From JAMLIN01 sp041676645 (GTDB taxonomy: Bacteria > Pseudomonadota > Gammaproteobacteria > Burkholderiales > Burkholderiaceae_E), in assembly GCA_041676645.1 (NCBI GenBank), contig JBAYRO010000090.1, positions 1 through 13,470 of the forward strand: a DNA stretch of 13,470 nucleotides, in the 5' to 3' direction. Within the stretch, counting starts at the first letter, position 1, and every line of letters begins with the position of its first letter. The notes beneath the pieces are model-generated. The model had not been told where the DNA came from. It did no database searches and saw only the letters and a program-made list of their open reading frames with translations. The position numbers and the translations under genes are program-made. Positions 9,291 to 13,470 of this stretch are shown piece after piece.

Positions 9291-9406
9291 TGCTTGAGGG
9301 CCTGGAAAGACCCTGGTGTCGATGCCGACTGCCTCTGGATTCTAGGCCGGCCACGATAACCCGCGGCCATGAGTGGAAACCGTCGTCGTGGCGGGACCGG
9401 TGGCCC

Positions 9407-9441
9407 GCCGGGGCACGAAGGTCGCTGTTCCGCGCCCCGGC
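9407..9441. repeat. GC-rich hairpin in the ftsZ-peroxiredoxin gap
   Basis: GCCGGGGC (9407-9414) and GCCCCGGC (9434-9441) form a perfect 8-bp stem with a 19-base loop. No U run follows in the ftsZ transcript direction. Together with the element at 9470-9518 it makes most of this 273-base gap structured. Confidence 0.45.
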
Positions 9442-9469
9442 AGGGAAACGGGTTCGAATTCGGCCGCAG

Positions 9470-9518
9470 GGCAAGGCGGAGCGCCGCAGGCAGTACGGAC
9501 TGTACGGCAAGGCGCTCC
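9470..9518. repeat. Structured intergenic element, possible dispersed repeat
   Basis: The element combines inverted and direct repeats. GGAGCGCC (9478-9485) pairs with GGCGCTCC (9511-9518). Inside is a small CAGT/ACTG hairpin (9491-9502). GGCAAGGCG occurs twice in the same orientation (9470-9478 and 9506-9514). It begins about 30 bases after the ftsZ stop. The GTAC-containing centre and 'CAAGGCG' blocks resemble palindromic intergenic repeats I recall from other beta- and gammaproteobacteria, but with one copy in the window this cannot be confirmed. It may help end or stabilise the ftsZ transcript. Confidence 0.45.
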
Positions 9519-9548
9519 AACGCAGTCATGCGGTCGAATACGAAGCCG

Positions 9549-10706
9549 TCAGTCGGCCTGCTTGCGCAGGAAGGCCGGAATGTCGAAGCGCTCGACGCCG
9601 CTGTCCTCCAGCGCCCGGACATGGTCGGCCGCGTTGCCGCGCGGGCTGCGCCAGACGGCCGGCTGCTCGTACTGGTCGTAGTTGCCGACGTTGCCGACCG
9701 CGCCGTGCGCATCATCGGTCCCGGTACGCTGGACCAGGACGGGCTTGACCGCCGGGCGCGGGCCGATGCCGGTTGCCACCACGGTGACGCGCAGGGCGTC
9801 CTCCATGTCCTCGTCGAACACGGTACCGTGGATGATCGTCGCATCCTCGGCGCAGAAGGCCTTGATCGTGTTGATCACCTCGTTGGTCTCGCGCAGCTTG
9901 AGGCTGCGGCTGGCCGTGATGTTCACGATCACGCCGCGGGCGCCATTGAGGTCGACACCGTCGAGCAGGGGCGATGCCACCGCCTGTTCGGCCGCGAGCC
10001 GGGCGCGGTCGAGGCCCGAGGCCTCGCCGATGCCCATCATCGCCTTGCCCTTGTCGCCCATCACCGTCTTGACGTCGGCGAAGTCGACGTTGACCAGACC
10101 CGGCACGTTGATGATCTCGGCGATGCCGGCGACCGCGTTGTTGAGCACATCGTCTGCGCGCCGGAAGGCATCCTCGAGGCTGGCGTCCTCGTCCATCACT
10201 TCGAACAGCTTCTGGTTGAGCACCACGATCAGCGAATCGACCTTGCCGACCAGCTGCTCGATCCCGTCGTCGGCGACCTTGGTCTTCTTGGCGCCTTCGA
10301 ACTCGAAGGGCTTGGTCACCACGCCGACGGTCAGCACGCCGAGCTCCTGCGCCACCTCGGCTACCAGGGGCGAGGCGCCGGTGCCAGTGCCCTTGCCCAT
10401 GCCGGCGGTCAGGAACACCATGTGCGCGCCTTCGAGCGCGGCGCGGATCTCGTCGCGCATCGCTTCGGCGGCGGCACGGCCCGCCTCCGGACGCGCGCCG
10501 GCGCCCAGCCCCTGGTCGCCGAGCTGGATGATGTTGCTCGCCTGCGAGCGTCGCAGCGCCTGCTTGTCGGTGTTGATGGCGACGAACTCGACGCCCTGCA
10601 CCCCCTTGTTGATCATGTGGTTGACGGCGTTGCCACCGGCCCCACCCACACCGATCACCTTGATGACGGCGCCTTCGATCTCGTTCTCGATCATTTCGAA
10701 TTGCAT
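9549..10706 (-). CDS. ftsZ: FtsZ, tubulin-like cell division GTPase
   Basis: Forms the cytokinetic Z ring that recruits the divisome. It has 385 residues: a GTPase core (about 12-317), a short variable linker (about 318-372) and the conserved C-terminal peptide 'FDIPAFLRKQAD' that binds FtsA, ZipA and other partners. Nucleotide-site landmarks are 'GVGGAGGNAVNHM' (19-31), 'NTDKQAL' (45-51), the tubulin signature (104-110) and the catalytic T7-loop aspartates in 'NVDFADVKTVM' (D208, D211). The signature reads GKGTGTG in place of GGGTGTG: K105 corresponds to E. coli G104. 'GDKGKAMMG' (217-225) also carries unusual lysines. 'NITASRSLK' is typical of betaproteobacteria. The ATG at 10706 is supported by AGGAGG 8 bases upstream. 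FtsZ identity is certain; the effect of K105 is unknown. Confidence 0.98.
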   Translation of the reverse strand: MQFEMIENEIEGAVIKVIGVGGAGGNAVNHMINKGVQGVEFVAINTDKQALRRSQASNIIQLGDQGLGAGARPEAGRAAAEAMRDEIRAALEGAHMVFLTAGMGKGTGTGASPLVAEVAQELGVLTVGVVTKPFEFEGAKKTKVADDGIEQLVGKVDSLIVVLNQKLFEVMDEDASLEDAFRRADDVLNNAVAGIAEIINVPGLVNVDFADVKTVMGDKGKAMMGIGEASGLDRARLAAEQAVASPLLDGVDLNGARGVIVNITASRSLKLRETNEVINTIKAFCAEDATIIHGTVFDEDMEDALRVTVVATGIGPRPAVKPVLVQRTGTDDAHGAVGNVGNYDQYEQPAVWRSPRGNAADHVRALEDSGVERFDIPAFLRKQAD

Positions 10707-10714
10707 GTCTGCGA

Positions 10715-10720
10715 CCTCCT
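10715..10720 (-). promoter_or_regulatory. ftsZ: Shine-Dalgarno of ftsZ
   Basis: A perfect AGGAGG on the minus strand, 8 bases before the ftsZ ATG, settles the start at 10706 against the internal Met5. A small AGCG/CGCT hairpin with an A-rich loop (10721-10734) lies immediately upstream. This strong site fits the need for much more FtsZ than FtsA or FtsQ from one transcript. Confidence 0.85.
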
Positions 10721-10750
10721 AGCGGTTTTTCGCTGAACCCGATTGACTGA

Positions 10751-11983
10751 CTAGAAATTGCCCAGGAACCAGTCCTTCATCCGACGAAGCGTCTCCGTGA
10801 AGGAACCCGACTGCTCTGCGACCTTGCGGCCTCGCAAGTGTTGAATCCTCGCTTCTTCGAGCAAGCCCACGGCCGTCGCGTAGCGGGGCGAGCGCACGAC
10901 GTCCGACAGGCCGCCGGCATACGCCGGCAGCCCGATTCGTACCGGCTTGAGGAAGATGTCCTCGGCCAGTTCAACCATTCCCGGCAACAGGCTGGTGCCG
11001 CCAGTCAGGACCACGCCGGAGGAAAGCAGCTCCTCGTAGCCCGACTCGCGAAGCACCTGCTGTACCAGGGCAAACAATTCCTCGACGCGCGGCTCCACCA
11101 CCGCCGCAAGCGCCTGCCGCGACAGCGTCCGCGGTCCGCGATCGCCCAGTCCCGGCACCTCGATCCGCTCGCTCGGCTCGGCCAGCACCTGCTTGGCGAT
11201 GCCATGGCGCAGCTTGATCTCCTCGGCTTCCGGCGTCGGCGTGCGCAGCGCCATCGCGATGTCGCTGGTGATCTGGTCGCCGGCGATCGGGATCACCGCG
11301 GTATGGCGGATCGCGCCGCCGGTGAAGATGGCGATGTCCGTCGTGCCGCCGCCGATGTCGACCAGCGCCACGCCGAGTTCCTTCTCGTCCTCGGTGAGGA
11401 TCGCGTTGCTCGATGCCAGCGGCTGCAGGATCAGGTCGTGGACCTCCAGCCCGCAGCGCCGCACGCACTTGACGATGTTCTGCGCGGCGGACACCGCGCC
11501 GGTGACGATGTGCACCCGCACCTCGAGGCGCACGCCGCTCATGCCGATCGGCTCGCGGATATCCTCCTGGCCATCGATGATGAATTCCTGCGCGAGGACA
11601 TGGAGGATCTGCTGGTCGGTCGGAATGTTGACCGCCTTGGCCGTCTCGATGACGCGCACCATGTCGGCCTCGCCGACTTCCTTGTCCTTGATCGCGACCA
11701 TCCCGCTCGAGTTGAAGCTGCGGATATGGCTGCCGGCGATGCCGGTGTAGACCGAGCGGATCTTGCAGTCGGCCATCAGCTCGGCTTCCTCGAGCGCGCG
11801 CTGGATCGAGTTGACGGTCGCCTCGATGTTGACCACGACCCCCTTCTTGAGGCCGCGCGACTCGTGCTGTCCGAGTCCGACGATCTCGTAGCTGCCGTCG
11901 GCGCGCATCTCCGCGACGATCGTGACGATCTTGGACGTGCCGATGTCGAGCCCGACGATGAGGTCTTTACTATCTCTGGTCAT
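10751..11983 (-). CDS. ftsA: FtsA, actin-like divisome protein
   Basis: Binds FtsZ through its C-terminal peptide and ties the Z ring to the inner membrane, then recruits later division proteins. The 410 residues show the actin-type ATP site: phosphate-1 'GLDIGTSK' (11-18), phosphate-2 'LVDIGGGTTDIAIF' (207-220) and the adenosine motif 'VLTGGTSLLPG' (325-335). The FtsA-specific 1C subdomain lies at about 84-163. The C-terminal 'LRRMKDWFLGNF' (399-410) is the amphipathic membrane-targeting helix. The ATG at 11983 overlaps the ftsQ TGA (ATGA) with only a weak purine stretch upstream, so it probably depends on coupling with ftsQ. ftsZ follows after 44 bases. Confidence 0.98.
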   Translation of the reverse strand: MTRDSKDLIVGLDIGTSKIVTIVAEMRADGSYEIVGLGQHESRGLKKGVVVNIEATVNSIQRALEEAELMADCKIRSVYTGIAGSHIRSFNSSGMVAIKDKEVGEADMVRVIETAKAVNIPTDQQILHVLAQEFIIDGQEDIREPIGMSGVRLEVRVHIVTGAVSAAQNIVKCVRRCGLEVHDLILQPLASSNAILTEDEKELGVALVDIGGGTTDIAIFTGGAIRHTAVIPIAGDQITSDIAMALRTPTPEAEEIKLRHGIAKQVLAEPSERIEVPGLGDRGPRTLSRQALAAVVEPRVEELFALVQQVLRESGYEELLSSGVVLTGGTSLLPGMVELAEDIFLKPVRIGLPAYAGGLSDVVRSPRYATAVGLLEEARIQHLRGRKVAEQSGSFTETLRRMKDWFLGNF

Positions 11984-12810
11984 TCTCTGCTCTTCGGGGC
12001 GCCCGGCCTGGCGCGTGCGCCGGCGTCCGCCGAGGAAGGGTTCGATTGCTCTTCACCGTCGCCCGTCTCGATCTGGGCGAGCGCGCGAATCGCGAATCCG
12101 TTCGGGTAGCGCATGTCGATGACGCCGGCGCGATGGCCGAGCCTTTCGGTCGTGATCGGATAGGCATCGACCCAGCGCGCGATCCGTGAATCGATCGATT
12201 TCGAGCGCTCGCGACCGAGCAGCAGCACGGTGCCGTCATCGAGCTGCATGCGCCAGGCGCGCCGCGCCGACATCGACACCGAGACCGGCGTGCGCTCGAG
12301 CGGCTCGACCAGGCGACTGGCGGCGAGGAAGCGCTCGACGACCTCGGCCTCCGAGCCCGGCGGGCCGGACAGCTGCGGCAGCGATCCGTCCTCCTCGGCC
12401 TCGTCGAGATTGGCCGAGAAGAGTTCGCGATAGGTATTGACGAGCCGGCCGTCGTGCCAGAGCGCGAGTGCGCGATGCTCCTCGATGCGCACCTCGAGGC
12501 GATCGGGCCAGATCCGGCGCACGCTCGCATGCCGCACCCAGGGCACGGTCTCGACGCGCTCGCGCACCGCCTCGAGCTCGGTCGAGAAGAAGCTGCCCTT
12601 CACGGTGGCCCGCAGGGCCTGTTCGAGCGGACCTTCGGCGACGTAGCGCAGCGGGCGCTCGCCGATCGGCTCGATGACGACCGCGCGCAGGTCGAACACC
12701 GGTCGACCCATCGCCCAGGCGGCGAACGCGCTCACCAGGCAGACCAGGACGACACCGGCCAGGCCCGCCGTGATGCGGCCGAGCGCGCGCGCGTCGTGCC
12801 ACGGGTTCAT
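11980..12810 (-). CDS. ftsQ: FtsQ, bitopic division protein
   Basis: Inner-membrane divisome scaffold that works with FtsB and FtsL. The 276 residues show a short cytoplasmic N-terminus (1-12), one transmembrane helix (about 13-34), a periplasmic POTRA domain (about 38-112, including 'VPWVRHASVRRIWPDRLEV') and a beta domain (about 113-245). The last 25 residues are Ser/Ala/Arg-rich and look disordered. The ATG at 12810 overlaps the ddl TGA by 4 bases (ATGA) and has GGAGG 6 bases upstream. The stop overlaps the ftsA ATG in the same way. Sequence identity within FtsQ is low in general, but domain order, length and gene position make the call firm. Confidence 0.96.
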   Translation of the reverse strand: MNPWHDARALGRITAGLAGVVLVCLVSAFAAWAMGRPVFDLRAVVIEPIGERPLRYVAEGPLEQALRATVKGSFFSTELEAVRERVETVPWVRHASVRRIWPDRLEVRIEEHRALALWHDGRLVNTYRELFSANLDEAEEDGSLPQLSGPPGSEAEVVERFLAASRLVEPLERTPVSVSMSARRAWRMQLDDGTVLLLGRERSKSIDSRIARWVDAYPITTERLGHRAGVIDMRYPNGFAIRALAQIETGDGEEQSNPSSADAGARARPGAPKSRE

Positions 12811-13470
12811 GCGAACCCTCCGAGGCCGGCTCGGCGCGACCGGACCTTCAGTGAGGCGTCGGCGAGGATGCGCAGGACGAGCGCATCGAAGTCCATGCCT
12901 TCGGCACGCGCCGCCATCGGGACCAGCGAATGGTCGGTCATCCCGGGCGAAGTGTTCAGCTCGAGCAGGAAGGGCCGGCTGTCCGCGTCGAGCATGAGGT
13001 CGACCCGCGCCCAGCCTTCGCAGTCGAGCGCCCGGTAGGCGGCGACCGAGAGCTCCTGGATACGACGGGTCAGCGCCCGCGGCAGGGGCGCCGGGCAGAG
13101 ATACTCGGTCGCATCGGTGAAGTACTTGTTCTGGTAGTCGTAGTTGCCGTCCGGGGCACGAATCTCGATCACCGGCAGCGCCCGGGCCTGCTCGCCGGCG
13201 CCGAGGACCGCGACCGTGAGCTCGCGGCCGTCGATGAAGGCTTCGGCGATCACGGTATCGTCGCAGGCCGCTGCGCTGCGCCAGGCGCTGCGCAGCTGGC
13301 GCGCCTGCCGTACCCGGGTCAGTCCGAGGGTCGAGCCCTCGCGCGAGGGCTTGACGATCAGCGGCAGGCCGAGCCGGCCGACGACATCGCCGCTGCGGCT
13401 GGCTTCGGTGAGCACCACGTGCCCCGGCACCGGCAGTCCGATGCTTTCCCAGATGCGCTTGGTCATCAGC
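12807..13470 (-). CDS. ddl: D-alanine-D-alanine ligase, 5' end outside window
   Basis: ATP-grasp enzyme that joins two D-alanines for the peptidoglycan stem peptide. The visible 221 codons cover the central and C-terminal ATP-grasp domains. They include 'LPLIVKPSREGSTLGL', the ATP-binding lysine and glycine-rich loop; 'NYDYQNKYFTDATEYLCPA', the mobile loop; and 'GWARVDLMLD' and 'LLELNTSPGMTDHSLVPMAA', which carry the metal-binding Glu and Asn and the catalytic SPG-serine region. The frame runs open off the window edge at 13470. The methionine near the edge ('MTKRIWESIGLPVPGH') is internal by comparison with E. coli DdlB, which has about 95 more residues upstream. The stop overlaps the ftsQ start. 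Position just before ftsQ marks it as the dcw-cluster (DdlB-type) copy. Confidence 0.97.
   Translation of the reverse strand, partial: LMTKRIWESIGLPVPGHVVLTEASRSGDVVGRLGLPLIVKPSREGSTLGLTRVRQARQLRSAWRSAAACDDTVIAEAFIDGRELTVAVLGAGEQARALPVIEIRAPDGNYDYQNKYFTDATEYLCPAPLPRALTRRIQELSVAAYRALDCEGWARVDLMLDADSRPFLLELNTSPGMTDHSLVPMAARAEGMDFDALVLRILADASLKVRSRRAGLGGFA
12817..12821 (-). promoter_or_regulatory. ftsQ: Shine-Dalgarno of ftsQ
   Basis: GGAGG on the minus strand inside the end of ddl, 6 bases before the ftsQ ATG. It supports the ATGA-overlap start. Confidence 0.7.

Noticed and set aside
9339..9344. TAGAAT as -10 box of a peroxiredoxin-lpxC promoter
   Set aside because: No acceptable -35 box at 16-18 bases; TTATCG is only 9 bases away. 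Kept as a note under the peroxiredoxin Shine-Dalgarno.
9407..9441. Intrinsic terminator for the division cluster
   Set aside because: GC-rich stem without a following U tract in the ftsZ direction; listed as a repeat/hairpin instead.
9272..9844. A minus-strand 190-codon frame covering the ftsZ end and the ftsZ-peroxiredoxin gap
   Set aside because: It overlaps ftsZ out of frame, is Arg/Ser/Pro-rich, and spans the hairpin/repeat element. The part in the gap is probably translated repeat sequence rather than a gene.
9369..10736. A plus-strand open frame of 455 codons opposite ftsZ
   Set aside because: Complement of a certain ftsZ gene; composition is that of a shadow frame and no motif is recognisable.
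10838..12109. A plus-strand open frame of 423 codons opposite ftsA
   Set aside because: Antisense shadow of ftsA, with an Asp/Arg/His-rich translation and no domain.

Overview
This is a G+C-rich bacterial chromosomal window (roughly two-thirds G+C by eye), almost fully coding. It carries the end of the division and cell wall (dcw) cluster followed by envelope, secretion and housekeeping genes. All genes but one are on the minus strand, so transcription runs from high to low coordinates. The order ddl-ftsQ-ftsA-ftsZ-peroxiredoxin-lpxC ... M23-secA-argJ-DUF815 ATPase-Nudix, and protein details (FtsZ 'NITASRSLK', ArgJ ending 'SHDYVSINADYRS', SecA tail 'SYTHADFDDI'), point to a betaproteobacterium, most likely Burkholderiales. 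That assignment rests on remembered synteny and family resemblance, not on a search.

Layout in order of transcription. 13470-9549: ddl (5' end outside the window), ftsQ and ftsA are joined by 4-base ATGA overlaps, and ftsZ follows after 44 bases with a strong Shine-Dalgarno. Together they supply the D-Ala-D-Ala dipeptide and the core divisome. 9548-9276: an intergenic stretch with two hairpins and a possible dispersed repeat. 9275-7621: a Prx5-type peroxiredoxin, lpxC (committed step of lipid A synthesis) and a 61-residue two-helix membrane protein. 7193-7624: dciA (DUF721, replicative helicase operator), the only plus-strand gene; it converges on the small membrane gene so tightly that both stop codons lie in one CTAG. 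7148-5928: a membrane-anchored M23/LytM endopeptidase, divergent from dciA. 5927-5752: the secA leader, with inverted repeats, a possible promoter and a possible short leader ORF. 5751-2968: secA. 2933-1: argJ, a DUF815 AAA+ ATPase and a Nudix/ThiE-like fusion (3' end outside the window), the last two overlapping their upstream neighbours.

The best lead for something undescribed is the secA leader. secA has no recognisable Shine-Dalgarno. Its ATG overlaps the stop of a 25-codon frame whose C-terminal part contains Arg-Ala-Pro-Gly followed by Pro-Pro, like the RAPP/RAPG class of translation arrest peptides known upstream of other protein-localisation genes. Chance and a competing promoter reading are both serious alternatives. 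Other points worth checking are an FtsZ whose GGGTGTG signature reads GKGTGTG, the structured repeat after ftsZ, the shared CTAG stop, and the small membrane protein coupled to lpxC. No RNA genes, insertion sequences, CRISPR arrays or prophage genes were seen.
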